A stretch of DNA of 58,884 bases, from assembly GCF_029813785.1 (NCBI RefSeq), contig NZ_JARVKY010000037.1, forward strand, positions 1 to 58,884, written 5' to 3'. Below, piece by piece: positions 34,072 through 42,949 of the stretch (the stretch's first letter is position 1; each line of letters opens with the position of its first letter). Under the pieces are notes generated by a model, which worked only from the letters and a program-made list of their open reading frames with translations, did no database searches and had not been told where the DNA came from. This stretch comes from Streptomyces sp. DH41 (GTDB lineage Bacteria > Actinomycetota > Actinomycetes > Streptomycetales > Streptomycetaceae). The translations under genes and the position numbers were made by a program.

Positions 34072-35655
34072 ATGGATCATCTGCATGCGTCGCGTCCGTC
34101 GCGTTCCCCGCGTCCGTCGCGTTCCAGACGGCGGCTCGCCCTCGCCGTACCCGTCGTGCTGTCGCTGACCGCGTCGCTCGGCTTCCTGCCGGCGGCCGCC
34201 TCGGCCGCCCCGCGGGCGGAAGCCGCCGCAAAGGCCTCGGCGACCGGCCCGGCCGAGGACGCGCCCAGTCTGGCGTACGTCGTCAACACGAGGACGGACC
34301 ATCGCACGATCGCGTCGGTGAAGCGCGCGATAGCCAGGGCCGACGGCACCGTCGTGGCCACATACCAGAAGATCGGCGTGATCGTCGTCCACTCGGCGAA
34401 CCCGGACTTCGGGGAGCGGATACGCAAGGCGCGCGGAGTGCAGTCGGCGGGCGCGACCCGCACCGCGCCGCTGACCGCCGCCGGGACGACGGACCAGGGC
34501 GCCGCAAAGATGCTCTCCGCCGAGCAGGCGGCGAGGACCGCGAAGGCGTCCGAGGCCGCGGGAGCCGGCGAACCGCTGGAAGCGGAGCAGTGGGACCTGC
34601 GCGCGATAGGCGCCGACAAGGCCGCGAAGATCAACCCGGGCAGCTCCAGGGTCACCGTCGCCGTGATAGACACCGGCGTCGACGACACCCACCCCGACCT
34701 CGCCCCGAACTTCTCCGCCTCGCAGTCGGCCAACTGCGTCGGCGGCAAGGCCGACACCAGTGAGGGCGCCTGGCGGCCGTACACCGCCGACGACTACCAC
34801 GGCACCCACGTGGCCGGTGAGATAGCCGCCGCCCGCAACGGCATCGGCGTCGCCGGCGTCGCGCCGGGCGTGAAGGTGTCGAGCATCAAGGTGAGCGACC
34901 CGGACAACGGGCTCTTCTACCCCGAGAACGTCGTGTGCGCGTTCATGTTCGCCGCCGACCACGGCGTGGAGATAACGAACAACAGCTACTACGTGGACCC
35001 CTGGCTGTACAACTGCATGGACCACCCCGACCAGCGCGCGATCGTCGACGCGGTCAACCGGGCCCAGCTGTACGCCCAGCGCAAGGGCACCCTGCACCTC
35101 GCCTCCGCGGGCAACTCCAACCACGACCTGGACTCCGACGCGATCGTCGACGACTCCAGCCCCGACGACTCCACGCCGGTGACGCGGACCGTCGACCCGC
35201 ACGAGTGCTACGACGTGCCGACCCAGCTGCCGGGCATCGTCACGGTCAGCGCCACGGGCGTCGACAAGGAGAAGTCCTACTACTCCACGTACGGCAACGG
35301 TGTCGTCGACATCGCGGCGCCGGGCGGCGACGGGCGCTACCAGACCCCGGACACGCCGTCGAAGAACGGCCGCATCCTGTCGACCATGCCGAACAACGAG
35401 TACGCCTGGCTCCAGGGCACCTCGATGGCCTCGCCGCACGCCGCGGGCGTCGCCGCGCTGCTGAAGTCGGAGCATCCCTGGGCGTCCCCCGCGCAGTTGC
35501 AGTGGCTGCTGAAGGCCCAGGCGGACAACCCGGGCTGCCCGGCCTCCTACGACCAGGACGGCGACGGCACGCAGGACGCCGACTGCGAGGGCGGCAAGCG
35601 GGTCAACGGCTTCTACGGCTTCGGCATCGTCAACGCGCTGCGCGCGGTGAAGTGA
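34072..35655 (+). CDS. Secreted subtilisin-like serine protease (S8), first of two
   Basis: A 527-aa exported protease. The signal peptide is long and Arg-rich (1-46, ending AAASAAP). The propeptide (about 60-180) is followed by a catalytic domain with Asp200 (VAVIDTGVDDTHPD), His243 (YHGTHVAGE) and Ser451 (GTSMASPHAAGV). Cys residues in the mature part suggest disulfides. ATG at 34072 has GGAG upstream. The next gene, 76 bp on, is a paralogue. Transcription is divergent from the symporter; a small inverted repeat CCCGAG...CTCGGG lies at 34016-34039 just upstream. Confidence 0.95.
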   Translation: MDHLHASRPSRSPRPSRSRRRLALAVPVVLSLTASLGFLPAAASAAPRAEAAAKASATGPAEDAPSLAYVVNTRTDHRTIASVKRAIARADGTVVATYQKIGVIVVHSANPDFGERIRKARGVQSAGATRTAPLTAAGTTDQGAAKMLSAEQAARTAKASEAAGAGEPLEAEQWDLRAIGADKAAKINPGSSRVTVAVIDTGVDDTHPDLAPNFSASQSANCVGGKADTSEGAWRPYTADDYHGTHVAGEIAAARNGIGVAGVAPGVKVSSIKVSDPDNGLFYPENVVCAFMFAADHGVEITNNSYYVDPWLYNCMDHPDQRAIVDAVNRAQLYAQRKGTLHLASAGNSNHDLDSDAIVDDSSPDDSTPVTRTVDPHECYDVPTQLPGIVTVSATGVDKEKSYYSTYGNGVVDIAAPGGDGRYQTPDTPSKNGRILSTMPNNEYAWLQGTSMASPHAAGVAALLKSEHPWASPAQLQWLLKAQADNPGCPASYDQDGDGTQDADCEGGKRVNGFYGFGIVNALRAVK

Positions 35656-35731
35656 CCGGCTCGCCCGGCACCGCACGCCCGGGCCTCCGCTCCGCTCACG
35701 AAGTTCCTCGGACCAACTGGAGACATCGCAC

Positions 35732-37282
35732 ATGACAGCGTTCCACCCGCGTCACCGCCGTGCCCTCGCGATCCCGGCCGGCCTGGCCGTGGCCGCGTCC
35801 CTCGCCTTCCTGCCGGGCGTCCCGGCCTCCGCCGCGGAGGCCTCCGAGGCCGCTCAGGCCGCGTCCTTCGTCTCGGCCGACTCGGCGTCCTCGTTCAGCT
35901 ACGTCGTCAACGTCCGCCCCGGGCACGGTCCCTCGGCGAAGGTCGAACGCGCGATAGCCAGGGCCGGCGGCACGATCGTGACGTCGTACGACCGGATCGG
36001 CGTGGTCGTCGTCCACTCCGCGAACCCGGACTTCGCCGAGACCGTCCGCAAGGTGCGCGGCGTGCACTCGGCCGGTGCCACCCGCACCGCACCGCTGCCC
36101 TCGGCCGCCACGACCGACACGGGCGCGCCGAAGGTGCTCGGCAGCCAGGAGATCGCCGCCGCCCAGGCAGCCGCCCAGGCCAGCGAGGGCCAGGACCCGC
36201 TGCAGCCCCTCCAGTGGGACCTCCCCGCCATCAAGGCGGACAAGGCGCACGAGAAGTCGCTGGGCAGCAGCAGGGTGACGGTCGCCGTGATCGACACCGG
36301 CGTGGACGACACGCACCCGGACATCGCCCCCAACTTCGACCGGGACGCCTCCGTCAACTGCGTCTCGGGCAAGCCGGACACCACCGACGGCGCCTGGCGG
36401 CCGGGCGCGGCGGAGAGCCCGCACGGCACGCACGTCGCCGGGGAGATAGCCGCGGCCAAGAACGGCGTCGGCATGACCGGCGTGGCGCCCGGGGTGAAGG
36501 TCTCCGGCATCAAGGTGTCCAACCCCGACGGCTTCTTCTACGCCGAGGCCGTGGTCTGCGGCTTCATGTGGGCGGCCGAGCACGGCGTCGACGTGACCAA
36601 CAACAGCTATTACACGGACCCCTGGTACTTCAACTGCAAGGACGACCCGGACCAGAAGGCGCTCCTGGAAGCCGTCACCCGGGCCTCGCGGTACGCGGAG
36701 AAGAAGGGCGCGGTCAACGTCGCCGCGGCCGGCAACGAGAACTACGACCTCGCGGCCGACGAGATCACCGACCCGTCCTCGCCGAACGACACGACACCCG
36801 GCGACCGGGTGGTCGACCCGTCGAAGTGCCTCGACATCCCGACCCAGCTGCCGGGTGTCGTGACGGTCGCGTCGACCGGTGCGAAGGACCTCAAGTCGTC
36901 CTTCTCCAACCACGGCCTGGGTGTCATCGACATCGCCGCGCCCGGCGGCGACTCGACGGCCTACCAGACGCCGGAGCCGCCCGCCACCAGCGGACTGATC
37001 CTGGGCACGCTGCCCGGCGGCAAGTGGGGTTACATGGCCGGTACGTCGATGGCGTCACCGCACGTCGCGGGTGTCGCCGCCCTGATCAAGTCGACGCACC
37101 CGCACGCCTCCCCGGCCATGGTCAAGGCCCTGCTGTACGCCCAGGCCGACGCCACGGCGTGCACCAAGCCGTACGACATCGACGGCGACGGCAAGGTCGA
37201 CGCGGTGTGCGAGGGCTCGAAGAACCGCAACGGCTTCTACGGCTGGGGCATGACCGACGCGCTGGACGCGGTGACCCGGTAA
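35732..37282 (+). CDS. Secreted subtilisin-like serine protease (S8), second of two
   Basis: A 516-aa paralogue of the preceding protease, collinear from the propeptide to the C-terminus. The signal peptide is shorter (1-about 30, ALAIPAGLAVAASLAFLPGVPASA). The catalytic residues are Asp188 (VIDTGVDDTHPD), His231 (PHGTHVAGE) and Ser439 (GTSMASPHVAGV). ATG at 35732 with TGGAGAC upstream. The pair arose by tandem duplication; a shared promoter is likely because only 76 bp separate them, ending at the hairpin at 37304. Confidence 0.95.
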   Translation: MTAFHPRHRRALAIPAGLAVAASLAFLPGVPASAAEASEAAQAASFVSADSASSFSYVVNVRPGHGPSAKVERAIARAGGTIVTSYDRIGVVVVHSANPDFAETVRKVRGVHSAGATRTAPLPSAATTDTGAPKVLGSQEIAAAQAAAQASEGQDPLQPLQWDLPAIKADKAHEKSLGSSRVTVAVIDTGVDDTHPDIAPNFDRDASVNCVSGKPDTTDGAWRPGAAESPHGTHVAGEIAAAKNGVGMTGVAPGVKVSGIKVSNPDGFFYAEAVVCGFMWAAEHGVDVTNNSYYTDPWYFNCKDDPDQKALLEAVTRASRYAEKKGAVNVAAAGNENYDLAADEITDPSSPNDTTPGDRVVDPSKCLDIPTQLPGVVTVASTGAKDLKSSFSNHGLGVIDIAAPGGDSTAYQTPEPPATSGLILGTLPGGKWGYMAGTSMASPHVAGVAALIKSTHPHASPAMVKALLYAQADATACTKPYDIDGDGKVDAVCEGSKNRNGFYGWGMTDALDAVTR

Positions 37283-37303
37283 ACGGCACGCGCGCGCGAA
37301 CGT

Positions 37304-37336
37304 GAAGCGGACCGGGGCAGCCCCCCGGTCCGCTTC
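37304..37336 (+). terminator. Terminator after the protease pair
   Basis: GAAGCGGACCGGGG pairs perfectly with CCCCGGTCCGCTTC around a 5-nt loop, 21 bp past the second protease stop. No U-tract follows. Confidence 0.8.
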
Positions 37337-37541
37337 GTGCGTAGGGCGGGATCCTCGCCATGGCGGCCGGAGCCGCGGCACGAGGGGGACACCGGGTACT
37401 CCAGGGCGCGCGTCGACGAGAAGGTCGCCCGCCGGGCCGCCCGGGCCTCGGCTCCGCAGGAGCCGGACGTGCACGAGGAGGTGCGGCCGAGGCGGCCGTC
37501 GGCCTCTGGTGCCGGCGTGGCCGACGCCGCATAGTGCTCCC

Positions 37542-39122
37542 ATGAGAGGCATCGAGCAGGCGTGGTCGGCGTTGGGGGGCGATCCCGCGCTGGTGTCCCG
37601 GGTGTCGGAGATCGTACGCCGCGAGGCACTCGACGCGCGGCTTCCGGTACGGGAGTCGGCGAGGGCCTGCGTCGGCGCGTGTGCGCTGGCCGCGTCCGAG
37701 CTGGGGGCGCGGCGGGCCGGGCTCGCGGAGGTGCCCGGGGTGCGGGTGGACGACGGGGCCGTCGCCGCGGCCTTCACCAGCGAGCGGCACCTGCGGGTCG
37801 ACGGACGGGAGCCGGTGTCCTTCGCGCCCCTGTCGCGGCTGTGGCGGACGGCCGACGGGTGGGTCCGGACGCACGCCAACTATCCGCACCACCGGGAGCG
37901 GCTGCTCGGCGCGCTGAGCGCGCCGGCGGACGTGGCCGCGGTGGGGTCGCTGCTCGCCGAGCGGTCCGCGCTGGAGGTCGAGGAGAGCGTGTACGCGGCC
38001 GGTGGACTGGCCGTCGCGCTGCGGACGCCCGAACAGTGGGCGGCGACCGGGCAGTACGGGGCCGTGGCCCGACGGCCGCTGGTGGAGCGGGGACGACTGG
38101 ACGCCTCGCCCGCGCGCGTGTTCACGTCGTCGGTCCGCCCGTCCTCCTCACCGGTCCGCCCGTCCTCCTCGGCGTCTCCCCTGCTGCCCGCCGCCGGGCT
38201 GCGGGTCCTGGATCTGACCCGGGTCATCGCGGGGCCGGTCGCCACCCGCACGCTCGCCCTGCTCGGCGCGGACGTACTGCGCCTGGATCCGCCGGGACTG
38301 CCGGAGCTGTCCGACCAGCACGCCGACACGGGCTTCGGGAAGCGGTCCGCGACGCTCGGCCTGTCGGACGGTCGTGGTCAGGAGACGTTCGAGGAACTGC
38401 TCGGCGCGGCCGACGTCGTCGTCACCGGTTACCGGCCGGGCGCCCTCGACCGGTTCGGACTGTCTCCGCAGGCGCTCGCCGGGCGCAGGCCGGGGCTGGT
38501 CGTGGCGCAGCTGTCGGCGTGGGGCGCGTACGGGCCGTGGGCCGGGCGGCGCGGTTTCGACAGCCTGGTGCAGGTGGCCACCGGGATCGCCGCGGTGGAG
38601 GGGACGTCCGAGCGGCCGGGCGCGCTGCCCGCACAGGCCCTCGACCACGGCACCGGGTACCTGCTGGCGGCCGGGGTGCTGCGGGCGCTGACCGAGCAGT
38701 CGTACGAGGGCGGCAGCCGGTACGTCCGGGTGGCGCTGGCGCGGACCGCGGCCTGGCTGACCGGCTCCGTCCGGCCGGACGACGTGGACGGCGCGAACGG
38801 CAGGGACGGCACGGACGGCACGGACGGCACGGACGGCACGGACGGCACGGACGGCACGGACGGCACGGACGGCACGGACGGCACGGACGGCACGGACGGC
38901 ACGGACGGCACGGACGGCACGGACGGCACGGACGGCAGGGACGGCGACGCGAACGACGTCGGCGGCGCCGCGTACCCGGGGCCCGATCCCTGGCTCGCGG
39001 AGCGGGAGAGCCGGCTGGGGCGGTTGCGGTACGCCCTGTCGCCGGTGTCCTTCACCGGCGGCCCGGCCGACTGGGCCCGGCCGCCGGGGCCCTGGGGCGC
39101 GGACGCCGCGCGGTGGGTGTGA
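37542..39122 (+). CDS. CoA-transferase family III (CaiB/BaiF) protein with repeat insertion
   Basis: A 526-aa protein. The C-terminal half (about 215-400) has the class III core: LRVLDLTRVIAGPVATRTLALLGADVLRLDPP and RPGLVVAQLSAWGAYGPWAGRRGFDSLVQVATGIA. The N-terminal half (1-200) looks like the other half of the family. Family members move CoA between carboxylic acids; the substrate is unknown. Two unusual insertions exist: a Ser/Pro linker near 197-215 and a (Asp-Gly-Thr)14 tract at residues 422-463. The catalytic Asp of the family should be near GADVLRLD. ATG at 37542. Confidence 0.85.
   Translation: MRGIEQAWSALGGDPALVSRVSEIVRREALDARLPVRESARACVGACALAASELGARRAGLAEVPGVRVDDGAVAAAFTSERHLRVDGREPVSFAPLSRLWRTADGWVRTHANYPHHRERLLGALSAPADVAAVGSLLAERSALEVEESVYAAGGLAVALRTPEQWAATGQYGAVARRPLVERGRLDASPARVFTSSVRPSSSPVRPSSSASPLLPAAGLRVLDLTRVIAGPVATRTLALLGADVLRLDPPGLPELSDQHADTGFGKRSATLGLSDGRGQETFEELLGAADVVVTGYRPGALDRFGLSPQALAGRRPGLVVAQLSAWGAYGPWAGRRGFDSLVQVATGIAAVEGTSERPGALPAQALDHGTGYLLAAGVLRALTEQSYEGGSRYVRVALARTAAWLTGSVRPDDVDGANGRDGTDGTDGTDGTDGTDGTDGTDGTDGTDGTDGTDGTDGTDGTDGRDGDANDVGGAAYPGPDPWLAERESRLGRLRYALSPVSFTGGPADWARPPGPWGADAARWV
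38805..38930 (+). repeat. Fourteen perfect 9-bp repeats (GACGGCACG)
   Basis: GACGGCACG is repeated 14 times without a mismatch inside the CoA-transferase gene, flanked by related GACGGCAGG and GACGGCGAC units. It is in frame and encodes (Asp-Gly-Thr)14. Change in copy number by slippage would keep the frame. Confidence 0.98.
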
Positions 39123-39254
39123 CGCGTTCCTCACCCTTTCCCGGGCCTTCTCGAACCGTACGGCGGCCGAAAACGTCCTCATGTACGGAATGCCGGACCG
39201 CCAGTTGTTTTCCGGAACTTGCCCGGATCTGGGGGAGCTGGTGAAGATCTCGAG

Positions 39255-40262
39255 GTGACCTTGACAAGACCCCCGTCCCGGACCGCCGACACCGGACGGC
39301 ACGCACGGCCCTCCGGCGCCGGCCGGACCGCGGCCGTGCTCGTGCTGGTGGTGCTGGCCGCTCTGATACCCGTCCTCGGCCCGTCTCCCGCCCTGCACGG
39401 CACCGGGGAGGCCGAAGCCCCCGGCACCGGCGGGATAGCCCTGCTGCGCACGGTGCTCTTCGCCGCGCTGAGCGTTCCGCTCGGCGAGCTCTTCGTGAAC
39501 CGGCTGGCCCGGTCGCTCCCCGACGCGCCCCCCGAGCGGCCCCGCGGCTGGTCGCCGTACGCGGCCGCCGCGGGCTTCGTCGCCGCGCTGGGCCTGGCGT
39601 CGGTCGTGGCCACGGGCAATCTGGTGCCGGACAGCGTCGCCGCCATCGACGTCGGCGGCCTCTACGAGTCCCGTGACGGCAAGCTCGCGCTCCTGGAGGT
39701 CAACGCCTTCCTGGCGGCCGGTCTGTGCGCCACCTCGCGCCGGCCCGGCCTCCAGGTCTGGCCGCTGGCCGCCGTGGTCGTCGCGGAGGCGCTGCGCGCA
39801 CACCCCACGACCGAGTACAGCCCGCTGATCGGCTCCGGCCTGACCCTCGTCCATCTGACGTGCGCGTCGCTGTGGGTGGGCGGTCTGCTGTACGCGCTGC
39901 GGACCCTGCGGCGGTGGCGGGGCGCCGAGGCGGGTCCGGCCCTGCTCGGGCTCTACGCGCGCGTGGCGGCCGTTCTGCTCGCCGCCATCACGGCGACGGG
40001 GGTGTGCAGTTCGCTGCGCCGGATGCCGGCGGGCACGATCATGGACCAGCTGACGGACACGGCGTACGGGCGGGTCCTGCTCGCCAAGGTGATCCTCGTG
40101 GCCGCCGTCGCCGCCCTCGCCCTGTGGGCCAGAATCCGGCTGAGCCGCGCGGCCGACCCGCTGGCCGCCTGCTCTCCCGCGCGCGCGGAGGTCGTCGCCC
40201 TGGGTGTGGTGGTCGCGGTGTCGGGACTCCTGACGGCCCTTCCGGTACCGATCCGGTGGTGA
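39255..40262 (+). CDS. CopD-like copper/membrane protein
   Basis: A 335-aa membrane protein with eight hydrophobic helices. The CopD domain (about 195-335) has LTLVHLTCASLWVGGLLYALRTLRRW and ends in helices like those of copper-resistance protein D, thought to pass copper across the membrane. No copC-type gene is adjacent. The start is uncertain: GTG at 39255 is used, with only a weak site; a TTG at 39219 is the upstream limit of the frame. Confidence 0.82.
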   Translation: MTLTRPPSRTADTGRHARPSGAGRTAAVLVLVVLAALIPVLGPSPALHGTGEAEAPGTGGIALLRTVLFAALSVPLGELFVNRLARSLPDAPPERPRGWSPYAAAAGFVAALGLASVVATGNLVPDSVAAIDVGGLYESRDGKLALLEVNAFLAAGLCATSRRPGLQVWPLAAVVVAEALRAHPTTEYSPLIGSGLTLVHLTCASLWVGGLLYALRTLRRWRGAEAGPALLGLYARVAAVLLAAITATGVCSSLRRMPAGTIMDQLTDTAYGRVLLAKVILVAAVAALALWARIRLSRAADPLAACSPARAEVVALGVVVAVSGLLTALPVPIRW

Positions 40263-40525
40263 CCCCGCGGGGCGTCCGGCCCGGGGCTCGTCGTGCGTGC
40301 GTCGCGTCACACGCGGGAGGCCGACAGGCGGCGTGTCGCCCGCCTCGTACCGACACTTCGCACTCGTCTCCGCACCCGCTTCCGCGGGTCTCCTCACGCC
40401 TTCTCACGCCGTCTCACCGCAACCCTCCCCCACCGCGCGGAACTTGACGGGGGAACCGTTTCGCCGGGTGGCGCGGCGCACCTGCCGGGGCGCAGTGTCA
40501 GTCGCGGCCCGTATCCTCATGGACC

Positions 40526-41512
40526 ATGCTCGAAGACCACACGACCGCAGCGTCGTCCGCCACGACGTGGCCGACCGCGTATCCGCAGGGATACGCGGTC
40601 GTCGACGTGGAGACCACCGGCCTGGCCCGCGACGATCGCATCATCTCCGCGGCCGTCTACCGGCTGGACGCCCGCGGCGAGGTCGAGGACCACTGGTACA
40701 CCCTGGTCAATCCGCAGCGGGACCCGGGCCCGGTGTGGATACACGGGCTGACGAGCGAGGCGCTCCGGGGTGCGCCGCTCTTCCCGGACGTCGCCGAGGA
40801 GTTCGCGGCCCGGCTCGACGGGCGGGTACTCGTCGCGCACAACGCCGTCTTCGACTGGCAGATGATCGCCCGCGAGTACGCGCGCGCGAAGCGCGAGGCG
40901 CCGGTGCGGCAGCGGCTGTGCACCATCGCGCTCTCCAAGGAACTGGGCCTGCCCCTGCCCAACCACAAGCTGGCGTCGCTGGCCGCCCACTTCGGCGTCG
41001 TACAGCAGCGGGCGCACCACGCGCTGGACGACGCGCGCGTGCTGGCGGAGGCGTTCCGGCCCAGTCTGCTCGCCGCGGCGGCCGGCGGCGTACGGCTGCC
41101 GCTGCACGAGTGCCGGCCGCTGACCGAGTGGTCGGACCGGCCCGCGCCTGTGATCGGGCAGCAGGCGGGCTACGGCGGCTCCCGGCCGACCAGTTGGCGC
41201 CCCTCCCGCAAAAGGCCCGCGTGCCCCCATCCCAACCCGGGCCGGTACGAAGAGGGCAAACGGCTCAAGCAGGGCATGCGGGTCGCCTTCTCGGGTGACA
41301 CCTCCGTCGAGCGGGACCTGCTGGAGGACCGCGCGACCGAGGCCGGACTGCATGTCGCCACCAGTCTGTCCCGGCTGACCAGCCTGCTGGTCACCAACGA
41401 TCCGGACTCGGGCACGTCGAAGGTGGTCAAGGCCCGCCAGTACGGCACGCCGGTGGTGGACGAGGCGGCGTTCGGTCAGCTGCTGGCGGATGTCGAGCCC
41501 GCGGACGGCTGA
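40526..41512 (+). CDS. DEDDh 3'-5' exonuclease with BRCT domain (DnaQ-like)
   Basis: A 328-aa protein. The N-terminal exonuclease domain (about 20-185) has all three motifs: VVDVETTGL (Exo I), VAHNAVFDWQM (Exo II) and HHALDDARV (Exo III, DEDDh type). A C-terminal BRCT domain (about 245-325) begins RVAFSGDTSVERDLLEDRATEAG. The combination is found in actinobacterial epsilon-like exonucleases; a role in proofreading or repair is plausible, but it is probably not the replicative subunit. ATG at 40526. Confidence 0.92.
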   Translation: MLEDHTTAASSATTWPTAYPQGYAVVDVETTGLARDDRIISAAVYRLDARGEVEDHWYTLVNPQRDPGPVWIHGLTSEALRGAPLFPDVAEEFAARLDGRVLVAHNAVFDWQMIAREYARAKREAPVRQRLCTIALSKELGLPLPNHKLASLAAHFGVVQQRAHHALDDARVLAEAFRPSLLAAAAGGVRLPLHECRPLTEWSDRPAPVIGQQAGYGGSRPTSWRPSRKRPACPHPNPGRYEEGKRLKQGMRVAFSGDTSVERDLLEDRATEAGLHVATSLSRLTSLLVTNDPDSGTSKVVKARQYGTPVVDEAAFGQLLADVEPADG

Positions 41513-41602
41513 GCCGCGCGTGAGCCGTACGGACGGGTGATTCCGGGCGACTCGCCCGCCGTCCGCTCGCCCGCGTCGCGGCGACGGCTCACCCTGTGGC
41601 GC

Positions 41603-41836
41603 ATGGCGACATGTGAAGTCTGCGGCAACAACTACGGAATGACCTTCGAGGTCCACGCCCAGGGAGCGGTGCACGTCTTCGACTGCTTCTCCTGCGCGAT
41701 CCACCGGATGGCCCCCATCTGCGAGCACTGCCGGGTGCAGATCATCGGCCAGGGCGTCGAGGTCGAGGGCCACTGGTACTGCGGCGCCCACTGCGCCCGT
41801 GCCGAGGGGAGAGCGGGGGTCGTCGACAAGGTCTGA
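41603..41836 (+). CDS. Small zinc-ribbon protein (metallothionein-like)
   Basis: A 77-aa soluble protein with Cys pairs in CEVCG, FDCFSCAIH, CEHC and YCGAHC, plus several His. These eight Cys and nearby His can bind two zincs in a LIM-like arrangement. From memory, relatives are named prokaryotic metallothionein, without proof. The ATG at 41603 is chosen because the first Cys motif follows immediately. Followed by the GC hairpin at 41925. Confidence 0.85.
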   Translation: MATCEVCGNNYGMTFEVHAQGAVHVFDCFSCAIHRMAPICEHCRVQIIGQGVEVEGHWYCGAHCARAEGRAGVVDKV

Positions 41837-41924
41837 GCGCTTCGCGTGAGCGCCGGGCGAAGCCGTCGTCGCACCCACGCCGCGGTATCGACGCCGAACG
41901 CGCTCCGCGCGGACGCGGGGGTCA

Positions 41925-41956
41925 CGTCCCTCGCGGGGACCTCCCCGCGAGGGACG
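41925..41956. terminator. Perfect 14-bp hairpin upstream of SURF1
   Basis: CGTCCCTCGCGGGG pairs perfectly with CCCCGCGAGGGACG around a 4-nt loop. It lies 88 bp past the zinc-ribbon stop and 25 bp before the SURF1 GTG, so it is likely a terminator or a structure in the SURF1 5' leader. Confidence 0.75.
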
Positions 41957-41981
41957 ATCCCGGCCGAGGTACCGTCGACGC

Positions 41982-42782
41982 GTGTACCGGTTCCTGTTGT
42001 CCCGCCAGTGGGTGATCCTCACCCTCGTGGTCCTCGCGCTCGTCCCGACGATGATCGAGCTGGGCTTCTGGCAGCTGCACCGCCACGAGCGCAGGGTCGA
42101 GCTGAACGGGGAGATCGCGGACTCCCTGGCGGCGGATCCCGTGCCGGTCGAGTCCATGACCTCGCCGGGAGCGAAGGTCGACGACGAGCACCGCTACCGC
42201 AGGGTGACCGCGAAGGGGCACTTCGACCGGGCCGACGAGGTCGTCGTGCGCCGCCGCACCAACGCGGACGACCGGGTCGGCTACCACGTCCTGACCCCCT
42301 TCGTCCTGGACGACGGCAAGGTGCTGATCGTCAACCGGGGCTGGATCCCGTCGAACGGCGCGAGCCAGACCGCCTTCCCGAAGATCCCGGCGCCCCCGGA
42401 GGGCGAGATCACCGTCACCGGCCGGCTGATGCCCGACCAGACGACCGAGGGCAGCGGGATCAAGAACGTCGAGGGTCTGCCCGACCGCCAGGTCATGCTG
42501 ATCAACAGCGGACAGCAGGCCGAGCGCCTCGGCGAGCCCGTCCTCGGCGGCTACGTCGAGCTGACCGATCCCGAACCCGCGGGGGACACACCCGAGCGGA
42601 TCCCGGAGCCCGACCACGACGGCATCGGCAACCACATGGCGTACGCCGTCCAGTGGTGGCTGTTCACCGCGGGCGTCCCGGTCGGCTGGTTCATCCTGGC
42701 CCGCCGTGAGGCCCGGGACCGGGCCTCACAGGACGAGCAGGACGAGCAGGAGACCACGGAGGCGGAGCCCGCGGCGGTATAG
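41982..42782 (+). CDS. SURF1-family cytochrome oxidase assembly protein
   Basis: A 266-aa protein with an N-terminal helix (WVILTLVVLALVPTMIELGFWQLHRHERR) and a C-terminal helix (WWLFTAGVPVGWFILARR), which bracket an extracytoplasmic domain. GFWQLHRHE, VLIVNRGWIPS and NHMAYAVQWW are SURF1 hallmarks. SURF1/Shy1 helps insert heme a into cytochrome oxidase subunit I. A charged cytoplasmic tail of about 30 residues follows. GTG at 41982, directly downstream of the perfect hairpin. Confidence 0.93.
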   Translation: MYRFLLSRQWVILTLVVLALVPTMIELGFWQLHRHERRVELNGEIADSLAADPVPVESMTSPGAKVDDEHRYRRVTAKGHFDRADEVVVRRRTNADDRVGYHVLTPFVLDDGKVLIVNRGWIPSNGASQTAFPKIPAPPEGEITVTGRLMPDQTTEGSGIKNVEGLPDRQVMLINSGQQAERLGEPVLGGYVELTDPEPAGDTPERIPEPDHDGIGNHMAYAVQWWLFTAGVPVGWFILARREARDRASQDEQDEQETTEAEPAAV

Positions 42783-42784
42783 CT

Positions 42785-42875
42785 GGTGGCGGTGCGACCG
42801 GTGTCGGTGCGACCGGTGGCCGTGCAGCCGGTGGCTCGTGCAGCCGGTCGCGGTGAAGCCGGTGGCTCGTGCGGG
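42785..42875. repeat. About six imperfect 15-bp repeats after SURF1
   Basis: Units like GGTGGCGGTGCGACC, GGTGTCGGTGCGACC and GGTGGCCGTGCAGCC follow each other from just past the SURF1 stop, with 1-4 differences. They lie in the 167-bp gap before the glucoamylase start. Confidence 0.8.
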
Positions 42876-42949
42876 GTGGACGATCGATCGGCCGGCGGGC
42901 CGCGGAAGCGGATCCGATTGCTCCGCTCCCCGTCGGGAAGACGGAGCCC

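Noticed and set aside
37337..37534. 65-aa forward frame between the protease terminator and the CoA-transferase
   Set aside because: It lacks a ribosome site and family features, and competes equally with frames on the opposite strand.
38148..40397. Leftward 749-aa open frame
   Set aside because: It crosses three forward genes and consists of Arg/Gly/Pro/Ala runs, a GC-skew shadow of the real frames.
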